Positions 1-6,336 of a stretch of 9,697 nt of DNA are shown piece after piece. Under the pieces are notes generated by a model. The model saw only the letters and a program-made list of their open reading frames with translations. It made no database searches and was not told the origin of the DNA. A program made the translations under genes and the position numbers. Location of the stretch: contig JAJYTL010000099.1 of the NCBI GenBank assembly GCA_021793055.1, positions 1 to 9,697 on the forward strand. The letters are read 5' to 3'. Origin of the DNA: Pseudomonadota bacterium. GTDB taxonomy: Bacteria; Pseudomonadota; Alphaproteobacteria; Ferrovibrionales; Ferrovibrionaceae. The first letter of the stretch is position 1, and every line of letters starts with the position of its first letter.

Positions 1-2
1 GA

Positions 3-68
3 TCCGCGGACTTCATCTTGGCCAGCGAGATGCTCGCGCAAACAGGCCCTAGACATGACTGCACATAG
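3..68 (+). CDS. Possible 3' end of an upstream gene (partial, unidentified)
   Basis: Frame 3 is open from the window edge to a TAG at 66-68 and reads SADFILASEMLAQTGPRHDCT. The start has the hydrophobic/acidic rhythm of a real protein terminus, but 21 codons are too few to assign a family and the other frames are also open here. It could simply be chance. The possible terminator at 326-351 would be rather distant for this gene. Confidence 0.15.
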   Translation, partial: SADFILASEMLAQTGPRHDCT

Positions 69-202
69 CCACCTCTCATCCCGATCTTCACCCTTGCGCT
101 CCAGCCGCCGTCCTGACATGCGATGGCGCAGGAGTGATCAGACCCAGATGTATTTCCGCAGGCTCCGAAGCGCCAAAATAGTTATTCGTTTCAATATATT
201 AG

Positions 203-231
203 TTGTGCGAACGTGTTGGGGGCGGAATAAT
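203..231 (+). promoter_or_regulatory. Weak sigma70-like promoter candidate for the OYE gene
   Basis: TTGTGC (203-208) and AATAAT (226-231) are separated by 17 bases. The -10 match is five of six, the -35 only three of six. It lies at the edge of the most AT-rich part of the leader and would start transcription just before the two hairpins. An alternative -10 is TATATT at 195-200, but it lacks a -35 at proper distance. Confidence 0.2.
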
Positions 232-276
232 CTCCGATGTTAGGAATCGAGTTGTTCCGAGCCTTAGATAACGCTG

Positions 277-296
277 GTTGCGAGCCGCCTCGCAAC
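277..296. repeat. Perfect 8-bp hairpin in the OYE leader
   Basis: GTTGCGAG (277-284) pairs with CTCGCAAC (289-296) across a 4-base loop, CCGC. There is no T-run after it on +, so it is not a classical terminator. It precedes a terminator-like hairpin by about 30 bases. Confidence 0.5.
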
Positions 297-325
297 GAGT
301 CCATCGCATCGATCCATAAGAGAAC

Positions 326-351
326 GGCCCGCCCCATAACCCGGGCCTTTT
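326..351 (+). terminator. Terminator-like hairpin with TTTT
   Basis: GGCCCG (326-331) pairs with CGGGCC (342-347) around a 10-base loop and is followed directly by TTTT (348-351). The stem is short but fully G/C. It may end transcription arriving from the left, or act as an attenuator ahead of the OYE gene, whose start is 92 bases further on. The T-tract is short, so termination strength is uncertain. Confidence 0.4.
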
Positions 352-431
352 GGCGTATTGCGTAGGAAGGGATGCAAGCCGCGAAGGCTGCTGGTAATCT
401 TGCCGGCCGTTTGCCCGCTTGGTCCTTTTTT

Positions 432-435
432 GGAG
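432..435 (+). promoter_or_regulatory. Ribosome binding site choosing the OYE start
   Basis: GGAG ends 8 bases before ATG 444. The reading frame extends upstream to an ATG at 372, but that one would add 24 residues of non-family sequence. Family proteins normally begin a few residues before the LFxPFxxxxLxLxNR motif, as they do from 444. Confidence 0.6.
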
Positions 436-443
436 TGATTGAA

Positions 444-1541
444 ATGCAGAATTCGGCATTGTTTCGTCCCTTTGAATTTAAATCGCTCAAGCTGCGGAAC
501 CGCATCGTCATGGCGCCAATGACACGGAAGTTCGCGCCGGACGGCATACCGACCGACGACATCGCCGCCTACTACCGCCGCCGTGCCGATGCTGCCGTCG
601 GCTTCATCATTTCGGAAGGCACGGTGGTAAAGCGCCCTTTTTCGCGCAACCACCAGGGCATCCCCTTCTTCTGGGGCGAGGCGGCGCTTCAAGCCTGGAA
701 GAGGGTGATCGACACCGTCCATGCGGCGAACGGCGTTATGGCACCGCAGCTCTGGCATGTGGGGTCGGCCTACAACCCTGCGGTCGAGCCGAATCCGCCG
801 GGGCCGGTCGATAGCCCATCCGGCCTTTCCGGGCCGGGCCAGCGGTTCACCGAGCCGATGACGGATGCCGCGATCGCCGATACCATCGCCGCCTTTGCCA
901 GCGCGGCCGGCGCCGCCAAAGAGCTCGGCTTTGATGCGGTCGAATTGCATGGCGCGCACGGCTATCTGATCGACCAGTTCTTTTGGGATGGCACGAACCA
1001 GCGCACCGACCGGTGGGGCGGTGACCTTAAGGCGCGCGGCATCTTTGCCGCCGAAATCCTCCGGGCGGTGCGCAAGGAGGTCGGCCCGGAGTACCCAATC
1101 ATCATTCGCTTGTCGCAGTGGAAGCAGCAGGATTATACGGCGAAAATCGCAAAAACGCCGGCCGAAATGGAAACCTGGCTCGGGCCGTTGGTCGATGCCG
1201 GTGCCGATATCCTGCATTGTTCGCAGCGACGTTTCTGGGAGCCGGAATTCCAGGGATCGGATCTCAATTTCGCGGGCTGGGCGAAAAAACTTACCGGGGT
1301 GCCGACGATAACGGTCGGTTCCGTTGGGTTAACGGGCGAATTCATCGCCGCCTTCAAGGGAGAAACCTCCAAGCCGGCTTCGCTCGACAGCCTCCTGATG
1401 CGCCTTGAGCGCGGCGACTTTGACCTGATCGCAGTCGGCCGCGCTCTTCTTGCCGACCCACAATGGGCCCTGAAGGTCCGCGACGGACGGAATGATGAGC
1501 TTTCTGACTTCTCGCCGGAGGCGCTGAAGACGCTCTATTGA
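444..1541 (+). CDS. NADH:flavin oxidoreductase / Old Yellow Enzyme family
   Basis: The predicted product is a 365-residue TIM-barrel FMN enzyme, a normal length for the family. These cytosolic enzymes use NAD(P)H to reduce FMN and then an activated C=C bond (enones, enoates and related compounds). Visible family marks, numbered from ATG 444, are the N-terminal LFRPFEFKSLKLRNRIVMAP block with MTR after it; QLWH at 102-105; the substrate-binding pair H169 and H172 in ELHGAHGYLIDQF; the RTDRWGG segment; GSVG at 292-295, the FMN-phosphate loop; and GRALLADP from 332. There is no C-terminal FeS/FAD extension, so it is the single-domain OYE type rather than the 2,4-dienoyl-CoA reductase type. It stands alone on +, followed by about 300 bases of non-coding DNA and IS debris. 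The substrate cannot be read from sequence; a role in aromatic or alicyclic acyl breakdown is only suggested by the DpgC-like gene downstream. Confidence 0.93.
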   Translation: MQNSALFRPFEFKSLKLRNRIVMAPMTRKFAPDGIPTDDIAAYYRRRADAAVGFIISEGTVVKRPFSRNHQGIPFFWGEAALQAWKRVIDTVHAANGVMAPQLWHVGSAYNPAVEPNPPGPVDSPSGLSGPGQRFTEPMTDAAIADTIAAFASAAGAAKELGFDAVELHGAHGYLIDQFFWDGTNQRTDRWGGDLKARGIFAAEILRAVRKEVGPEYPIIIRLSQWKQQDYTAKIAKTPAEMETWLGPLVDAGADILHCSQRRFWEPEFQGSDLNFAGWAKKLTGVPTITVGSVGLTGEFIAAFKGETSKPASLDSLLMRLERGDFDLIAVGRALLADPQWALKVRDGRNDELSDFSPEALKTLY

Positions 1542-1848
1542 CGGAGAATTGGCGGAAACCGGCTGCAGGGCGCGTCCGCTCCGCTTGTGACCGTGCGTAT
1601 CAGGGAAGCGCGGATCGCCTTACAATCCGCGCCGGGCGGAGGAAGGCGCGGCGATCGGAGAACCACGCCGGAAGGCTTTCGGTAACTGGCGGAAGAAATC
1701 CGGCGGCTTGCCGCCGCCGGAGACGAAGCGGCCGAGTCTTGATCAAGGGACCCCCTGAGACGCGGGTCGCGCTCCGGCTGGGGGGCGTGTTCACGTCCTG
1801 CCGCGGGGGGCAAGGCCAGGATGCGGGAGGATCGCTAGGCGCGCCGGC
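1542..1848. other. Intergenic stretch between the OYE gene and IS debris
   Basis: No gene could be supported here. A hairpin (TCCGGCGGC 1699-1707, GCCGCCGGA 1713-1721, 5-base loop) lacks a T-run and lies about 160 bases after the OYE stop, so it is a weak terminator candidate at best. The reading frame of the IS3 fragment can be followed back to about 1783, but the part before RNDVW (about 1849) shows no clear transposase similarity. No terminal inverted repeat could be identified. Confidence 0.4.
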
Positions 1849-2140
1849 CGGAACGATGTCTGGGTGATGGATTTTGCCCACGACCAGCTCTTCGACGCGA
1901 CGAAAGTCCGTATCCTGACGATCGTCGATGCCTTGGCGCGGTTCTCACCTGCCGTGGAGCCACGGTTCAACTGGCGGGGATCGGCCGTCGTCGAAGTGAT
2001 CGAGCGGGTCTGTGGCAAAACCGGCTTTCCAAAAACGATCCGGGTCGATCAGGGACCGGAGTTCATCTCGAAGGATCTGGACTTGTGGGCGTATCGCCGC
2101 GGCGTCGTGCTTGACTTCTCGCGTCCCGACAAACCCGCCG
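1849..2140 (+). pseudogene. IS3-family transposase (OrfB) fragment, left part of integrase core
   Basis: The frame reads RNDVWVMDFAHDQLFD, then VRILTIVDALARFSPA, IRVDQGPEFISKDLDLWAY and LDFSRPDKPAD. This is the rve/DDE core of IS3-family OrfB: the first catalytic Asp is in WVMDF and the second in RVDQGPEF. OrfA, the N-terminal part of OrfB and the left end of the element are missing. After PAD the frame runs on into unrelated residues and stops at 2247 within the inserted IS110 sequence. The third catalytic residue (Glu) lies in the right-hand fragment (from about 2817), confirming the split. Confidence 0.85.
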
Positions 2141-2165
2141 ACACGGATGTTGTAGACAAGACTTC

Positions 2166-2816
2166 TTATGCGCTCGGCGCCAATTTTGCTTTTGAAGCTC
2201 GCGAGTGTTTGCCACGCGTAAGCCAACCTGAGGTGAGCTTGGCATAATCGCTCTCGGCGTCTTCACACCGTGCCCGTTCTGAGGCCCGCTTCTCTGGGAT
2301 GTTATAATTGTAGGCGATACCGCGCCTGGCATGCTCCGCAGGCATTCCGGCGCGCAACTCCACGGCTCCGAACTTCCTGGCGAGGAGAGCAGGACGTGCC
2401 CAGATGTGATCGGCTTCCTTGGTCAGCATGTGCCAGACAATCATTGCCAGCTTCCGCGCTGTCGCGACGGCCGCAATATGCTTGCCACGACAGGCAGCGA
2501 TCCGCTGATAAAGCGCCCGACAAGGCCCTGTGAACGGGTCGCGGCCCAGGCTGCTTCAACGAGCATACCGCGCGTCTGACCCCGACCTTGCTTGGTGATC
2601 CGTCCATGATACGCAGGACTTTCCCCCGACTGACGCACGCTCGGATTGAGGCCGAGGTAATTGACGAGCTTCTGTGGGTCCGTGAAGTGGCAAATGTCAC
2701 CGATCGTGGCGGCAACACCAGATGCCACCGCCATGTCGACACTAGGCAGCCGGTACCCCGAAGCCCTGATCGCGCAGCTTAGCGTCAATCCACGGAACGA
2801 GGGTACCGGTGCGATC
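2166..2816 (-). pseudogene. IS110-family transposase, C-terminal fragment with frameshift
   Basis: On the minus strand the reading runs through RLPSVDMAVASGVAATIGD, the motif block DPQKLVNYLGLNPSVRQSG, HGRITKQGRGQTRGMLVEAA and WAATRS, the C-terminal Transposase_20 domain (helix-hairpin-helix and nucleophile-Ser region) of the IS110/IS116/IS902 family. At about 2520-2527 the frame is lost; in the next frame it resumes as GPCRALYQRIAACRGKHIAA, then VATARKLAMIVWHMLTKEAD, and ends at TAA 2166-2168. The shift equals loss of one base (or gain of two). A second break is likely near 2770-2775, where DAKLRDQ in another frame would join SGYRLPSVD. The N-terminal DEDD RuvC-like domain is absent. About 215 residues remain of a usual 340-400. 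It was inserted antisense into the IS3 transposase. Too little flank survives to expect a functional bridge RNA. Confidence 0.85.
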
Positions 2817-3000
2817 ATGCCGGATAATGCGTTCATCGAACTATTGTACGGCAAATTCCGCGTCGAGTGCCTGAATGTCCGTTGATGGCGTCCGTTGATT
2901 TGCCAGCCTCGACGAGATGCGCCGGATATGTGAGGATTGGCGTAGGGACTACATTGAGGGGCGCCCATATGGCGCGGTCGGCACTAAGGCGACAGTTTCG
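2817..3000 (+). pseudogene. IS3-family transposase (OrfB) fragment, right part
   Basis: PDNAFIELLYGKFRVECLNV at 2819-2878 is the stretch carrying the third catalytic residue (Glu in DNAFIE) of IS3-family OrfB and joins naturally to the KPAD end of the left fragment (about 2140). A stop (TGA 2883-2885) and a frameshift follow. In another frame the family C-terminus continues as FASLDEMRRICEDWRRDYIE and GRPYGAVGTKATVS, matching the usual SLDDARxxxEDWRRDYNExRPHxAIG ending. The fragment is therefore independently damaged apart from the IS110 insertion. It ends about 100 bases before the DpgC-like gene. Confidence 0.85.
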
Positions 3001-3096
3001 ATGATATTCTGCTCAGCCTGCCATCGCCCGGCGCGAGCAAGCAAGGACCTTCGATGACCAGCGCCCCGGTCCGGCATTGGCGCCGGAGTCAACATG

Positions 3097-3100
3097 AGGA
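3097..3100 (+). promoter_or_regulatory. Ribosome binding site choosing the DpgC-like start
   Basis: AGGA ends 6 bases before ATG 3107 but abuts the in-frame ATG at 3101. Spacing therefore favours 3107. A GGAG at 3085-3088 could serve ATG 3101 at a long spacing of 12. The two choices differ by two residues. Confidence 0.5.
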
Positions 3101-3106
3101 ATGAGC

Positions 3107-4522
3107 ATGGCAGTTTCCGACGATCGGTCTCGATGCGACATCAGCGCGGTGCTTGGCGGCGCAGGTTTGCCGGGCGAAACGGTAGCCGCTTGGCTCGCGG
3201 GCGCCGGCGCGATCGGCGGCGATTACCAAGCGGACGCCGATCGGTTTTCGCGGCAATGGCGGCTGGGAGACGATTTGCTGCAAAAGTTGCCCCGGAAGCC
3301 CCAACGCACGGCGCAAGAGGCTGCTGCTGCGGCCCTGCTGCTCGAATGCGACCGGATGTCACGCGAGCGCTTCCTGGCGCGCCATGCGGAGGCGGTCTAT
3401 CGCCGGCTGACCAACGATTGCGCGGGATTCAAGCGGATTGAATCTCTGGTACTGGACGCCGCCGCCTTGTTGCCGGGACTGACGCCGGATACGAAGCGTC
3501 TCGCGGCGGAGCGCGGCATCCCACAGCGCGATAAGGACGGCGTCGAGATCGACCAGGGAATTTTTCTCGCTCGTGTCCTCGCGCATCCCGTTGTCGGCGC
3601 GCATCTCTGCCATGCGATGCTCCTACCGCGAGCCGAGGCGCTGGAACGGCGCGATGAATATTTCTCCGGCGGAACGCTGGAACTTGAGGGGGCTACCCTG
3701 GAACGCCGCGGGCACGCATCGTTTATCACGTTGCGGAACCCGCGTTTTCTTAACGCGGAGGACGAGGCCACGCTCGACGGCTTCGAGATCGCGGCGGATC
3801 TCGCCATCCTTGATCCCTCAAGCGATATTGTCGTCGTGCGCGGCGCCGCAGTCGACCATCCGAAATTCCGCGGCAAGCGCCTGTTTTCTGCCGGGATCAA
3901 TTTGACCCATCTGTACCACGGTCGGATTTCGTACCTTTGGTACATGCGACGGGATATGGGCGTCGTCAATAAAATCTATCGCGGCGTCGCGCGGCCCGAT
4001 ATCGGTCCCGAAGAGATTTACGGTGGCACCACCGAAAAGCCTTGGATCGCGGCGGTCGACGGGTTTGCGATCGGCGGCGGATGCCAGATCTTGCTGGTCA
4101 CGGATTATGTCCTGGCGGCGAGCGACGCCTATCTGACATTGCCCGCGCGCAAAGAGGGGATCATCCCCGGTGCATCGAATATGCGCCTCTGGCGTTTCAC
4201 CGGCGACCGCATCGCGCGCCAAGCCATCCTCTACGGCCGACGGCTTGATTGCGACACGCCGGAAGGGCGTCTCGTCTGCGACGAGGTGGTGCCGCCCGTT
4301 GCGCTGGACGATGCGCTGGCGAAGGTGGTCGACGGCTTCGCCAGCTCGGGTGTCGTGAGCGCCGCCGGCAACCGTCGGGCCATCCGCGTGGGGCAGGAGC
4401 CGCTCGATCTCTTCCGCAGCTACATGGCAGTTTATGCCCGTGAGCAGGCATATTGCCATTTCAGCCCAGCGCTGATCGCCAATCTCGAACGACATTGGGG
4501 CGCGCAAAACCGCACGCCGTGA
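3107..4522 (+). CDS. DpgC-like crotonase-fold dioxygenase (3,5-dihydroxyphenylacetyl-CoA 1,2-dioxygenase family)
   Basis: The 471-residue product has an N-terminal helical domain (about 1-195) and a crotonase domain (about 200-440), the architecture and approximate length of DpgC rather than of ordinary enoyl-CoA hydratases (about 260). DpgC uses O2 without metal or cofactor to turn 3,5-dihydroxyphenylacetyl-CoA into the 2-oxoacid with release of CoA. Numbered from 3107, NPRFLNAED carries E218, SAGINL carries the oxyanion-hole I264, MRRD carries R282, and FAIGGGCQ carries Q327. These line up with Glu189, Ile235, Arg254 and Gln299 as I recall them for DpgC, with identical spacing from Glu to Ile and a one-residue offset from Ile to the Arg and Gln. 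EKPWIAAVDGF and PARKEGIIPGASN are further family blocks. No other dihydroxyphenylglycine genes lie nearby. A hydrolase or hydratase acting on a related aryl-CoA remains possible. Confidence 0.85.
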   Translation: MAVSDDRSRCDISAVLGGAGLPGETVAAWLAGAGAIGGDYQADADRFSRQWRLGDDLLQKLPRKPQRTAQEAAAAALLLECDRMSRERFLARHAEAVYRRLTNDCAGFKRIESLVLDAAALLPGLTPDTKRLAAERGIPQRDKDGVEIDQGIFLARVLAHPVVGAHLCHAMLLPRAEALERRDEYFSGGTLELEGATLERRGHASFITLRNPRFLNAEDEATLDGFEIAADLAILDPSSDIVVVRGAAVDHPKFRGKRLFSAGINLTHLYHGRISYLWYMRRDMGVVNKIYRGVARPDIGPEEIYGGTTEKPWIAAVDGFAIGGGCQILLVTDYVLAASDAYLTLPARKEGIIPGASNMRLWRFTGDRIARQAILYGRRLDCDTPEGRLVCDEVVPPVALDDALAKVVDGFASSGVVSAAGNRRAIRVGQEPLDLFRSYMAVYAREQAYCHFSPALIANLERHWGAQNRTP

Positions 4523-4733
4523 TAGGCATTATGCCGGCGTCATTGGTCGGCCGGCGGCCGGGACGGGAATGGCACCGGCTTCGTCGCCAGCCGCTCCGTT
4601 CTCACCGGCGCGACTTGGCTTACGATTAAGGTCTGAGGGGTCTTTCCGTTGCGGTGTCCGCTGCCGCCGGCCGCCGCTGCCGTTGCGATTTCCCGGTATT
4701 CGCCGGCCTTAATGGGCGATATGTCGCGAGGGT

Positions 4734-4751
4734 GCCGCCGCTCTTGGCGGC
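4734..4751. repeat. GC hairpin between convergent genes
   Basis: GCCGCC (4734-4739) and GGCGGC (4746-4751) flank a 6-base loop. It lies between the convergent ends of the DpgC-like gene (stop 4522) and the DUF2182 gene (stop 4785), about 35 bases beyond the latter. No T-run follows on either strand, so it is at best a Rho-type or mRNA-stabilising end. The rest of 4523-4784 holds no supported feature. Confidence 0.3.
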
Positions 4752-4782
4752 GTGGATATGCGGCGACGATGGGCGCTTTTGA

Positions 4783-4796
4783 ATTCAGGCCTGAAT
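4783..4796. repeat. Perfect 14-bp palindrome over the DUF2182 stop codon
   Basis: ATTCAGGCCTGAAT is a perfect uninterrupted palindrome. It includes the TGA stop (4785-4787 on the minus strand) and the last codons of the DUF2182 gene. It could bind a dimeric protein, but a chance origin is quite possible. Confidence 0.4.
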
Positions 4797-5558
4797 CATA
4801 AGCCAGATACCGTATCCGGCCATCGCGATGCCGCTGATTCGCGCGATCCAGGTGCCGCCGCGCAGCAGCTTCTCGGCGAAGACGAACAGCGCGATCGCCG
4901 CCACCCACAGCAGATTCATCACGCCGACCACGAACAGCAGCGCCATTAACAGCCAGCAGCAGCCAAGGCAATACCCACCGTGGTCGAGCCCCATGCGCAG
5001 CGCGCCCGTCCAGCCGTCGCGCCAGCGGTTGAACAGGAACGCGAAGGGCGAGCGGCAATGGCGCAGGCAGGCCTGCTTCAGGGGGGTCATCTGGTACAGG
5101 CCCGCGAGCAGGAACAGCGCGCCGCCGAGGGGCGCGTTGGTAGTCATGTGCAGGGGCGAGAACTGCGCCAGCCGGTCCAGCATCCATTGGAGCAGCGTGG
5201 CCAACAGCGAAAATCCGCTCCACGCCAGGAGATAACCGGACGCGAAGAGCAATGTCGGTGGAATCCGCGCCGCCGCTTCCGCCTCGCGCCGGCGCAAGGC
5301 GGAAAAGGTCAGGATCATCGGCGCGGCGCTCGGCAGCATCATGCCGACCATCATCACCGCCCACATGGCGAAGGTCAGTGCAAAGGTCGCGGGCGTCCAG
5401 CGTGGCGACATCGGCATCGCCGCGCGTACCATGTCCGGCATGCCGTGACCGAGTTGCAGCAGGTACAGCCAGGAGAGAGCGGTTACGCCCGTGACCGCCA
5501 GCAGGATGATGACGCGCTCCCGCTGCAATAGCTGCCGTGGTGCGCTGCCGTCCGACAT
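4785..5558 (-). CDS. DUF2182 predicted metal-binding integral membrane protein
   Basis: The 257-residue protein is strongly hydrophobic, with about six membrane segments: near 15-37, 57-85, 102-127, 143-157, 197-228 and 238-255. It matches the DUF2182 (COG5486) pattern: AMWAVMMVGMMLPSAAPM at 64-81, LLFASGYLLAW near 103-113, and the C-terminal half with C164 and C168 (LKQACLRHC), LDHGGYCLGCCW (H193, C197, C200, C201) and FAEKLL. The Met-rich and Cys/His clusters are why the family is called metal-binding; its biochemical role is not established to my knowledge. Its ATG directly abuts the TAG of the DUF1326 gene, so the two are probably translationally coupled and act together. The DUF1326 plus DUF2182 pairing recurs in many proteobacteria. 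Confidence 0.9.
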   Translation of the reverse strand: MSDGSAPRQLLQRERVIILLAVTGVTALSWLYLLQLGHGMPDMVRAAMPMSPRWTPATFALTFAMWAVMMVGMMLPSAAPMILTFSALRRREAEAAARIPPTLLFASGYLLAWSGFSLLATLLQWMLDRLAQFSPLHMTTNAPLGGALFLLAGLYQMTPLKQACLRHCRSPFAFLFNRWRDGWTGALRMGLDHGGYCLGCCWLLMALLFVVGVMNLLWVAAIALFVFAEKLLRGGTWIARISGIAMAGYGIWLMIQA

Positions 5559-6182
5559 CTAGGCCGCCCAGGTGAAGGGAGCAAAGTGCCCGTTGTTGCC
5601 CTTGCCCGCGATGTCGATATCCAGGCTGAATCCGCGCACGCATAGCCGCTTTGCGCGCGCCAGCGCCAGCCGCCGATTGGCGGGGTGCGCCGTGTTGTCG
5701 ATATAGAACGGCTCGCCGCTGCGGTTGCGCGACGCCACGCCCTCGATTTCGAAGGACACCACGTCTGGGATCGATACCGAGCGCGTCAGCCCGCTCATGC
5801 GAAAGTCGATCGGCTTGAACGCCACGCCGCGGAAGTCGCTGACCAATGCGCTCCGTATCATGCCCGGCGTGCCGCCCGCTTCGCCGCTGACGATTGCGGA
5901 CAGAGCCGACCGTTGCGCGGCATCGGCGCGTTCATCGACGACGCAGGCGAAGGCCCAATTGCCGTCCCCCATGACCTTGCCGGAACGGATGAGGAGCGCG
6001 AAGCACAGCCCGTCGAGGCTGACTTGGCCGCTCCGCCCCTTGTTGATGCGGAACACAAGAACCGCGGTGCAGTTGTCGAGCGTCGCACCGCCCTGAGGAT
6101 TGGTATAGACGCACGGGCACAGATAGTCGCAGTTGCAACTTTCCATGTAATCGCCGCTAATCTGCCATTTATGCTCGGCCAT
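5559..6182 (-). CDS. DUF1326 domain protein, Cys-rich N-terminus
   Basis: The 207-residue soluble protein has no signal peptide or membrane segment. The N-terminus carries the DUF1326 signature SCNCDYLCPC, with C16, C18, C22 and C24 spaced CxC-x3-CxC, plus C38, C60 and C80. Family cores visible are the GGATLDNCTAVLVFRI block and the GVAFKPIDF stretch. The four close cysteines suggest metal (possibly copper or zinc) or thiol chemistry; this is inference, as the family function is unknown. A good Shine-Dalgarno (AAGGA on the minus strand) lies just upstream of ATG 6182. It is the first gene of a two-gene operon with the DUF2182 membrane protein, with zero bases between stop and start, which suggests that the soluble protein delivers to or regulates the membrane partner. 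A hairpin at 6244-6262 lies in its presumed leader. Confidence 0.9.
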   Translation of the reverse strand: MAEHKWQISGDYMESCNCDYLCPCVYTNPQGGATLDNCTAVLVFRINKGRSGQVSLDGLCFALLIRSGKVMGDGNWAFACVVDERADAAQRSALSAIVSGEAGGTPGMIRSALVSDFRGVAFKPIDFRMSGLTRSVSIPDVVSFEIEGVASRNRSGEPFYIDNTAHPANRRLALARAKRLCVRGFSLDIDIAGKGNNGHFAPFTWAA

Positions 6183-6243
6183 GCTTCCTTCTCCGGTCGG
6201 CTATGTTTCCACCCCTACGGCGCGGGCCGCAGCATGAACCGCT

Positions 6244-6262
6244 CGCCACCTCCTCGGTGGCG
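6244..6262. repeat. Hairpin in the DUF1326 5' leader
   Basis: CGCCACC (6244-6250) pairs with GGTGGCG (6256-6262) over a 5-base loop. Read on the minus strand, loop and stem contain GAGGAGGT, a near-perfect anti-SD match, thus partly sequestered. Twelve bases on is an ATG (6235-6233) opening a six-codon frame (MLRPAP, stop 6217-6215). It might be a leader-peptide arrangement or coincidence. Confidence 0.35.
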
Positions 6263-6336
6263 GCCTCGCCGTGAAGGAACATTAAACCACGCATCTCCGA
6301 TAATTCTGAAGCGACTTGATCGCCGGGGGCCGGACA

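Larger units (their letters stand above)
69..443 (+). other. Non-coding leader upstream of the OYE gene
   Basis: No convincing gene lies in this stretch. Short open frames on both strands have no family resemblance, and most of the long antisense frame here is the shadow of the OYE gene. It contains an AT-rich island (about 175-205), a perfect 8-bp hairpin (277-296) and a GC-rich hairpin followed by four T (326-351). These are listed separately and could form a regulated 5' leader or just a gene boundary. Confidence 0.5.
1849..3000. mobile_element. Nested insertion-sequence remnant (IS110-family inside IS3-family)
   Basis: A + strand IS3-family transposase reading is interrupted at its ...DFSRPDKPAD segment (about 2140) and resumes with DNAFIE at about 2820. 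The intervening bases encode a minus-strand IS110-family transposase tail. Bounds are estimated from where protein similarity starts and stops; no terminal repeats or target duplication could be fixed. Both elements are broken, so the unit should be immobile. Confidence 0.75.

Noticed and set aside
264..1217. Long (317-codon) minus-strand open frame opposite the OYE gene
   Set aside because: It is antisense to a clear OYE-family protein, is rich in Arg/Ala/Gly as expected of a GC-rich shadow, and matches no family.
1699..1721. GC hairpin as terminator of the OYE gene
   Set aside because: Good 9-bp stem, but no T-run and about 160 bases beyond the stop; kept only as a note in the intergenic entry.
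2270..2885. Several + strand open frames inside the IS110 remnant
   Set aside because: They are antisense to the recognisable IS110 transposase reading and have no motifs of their own, except the last part from 2817, which belongs to the IS3 fragment.
1740..3060. Terminal inverted repeats of the IS3 element
   Set aside because: I compared both flanks by eye and found no convincing matching ends, so no element boundary is claimed.
3818..4507. Minus-strand 229-codon open frame opposite the DpgC-like gene
   Set aside because: Shadow of the crotonase-fold gene; no family motif and no ribosome binding site.
4540..5643. Long (367-codon) minus-strand open frame across the DUF2182 gene
   Set aside because: It overlaps the whole DUF2182 coding frame in another phase; the composition is low-complexity Arg/Ala/Gly and no motif is visible.
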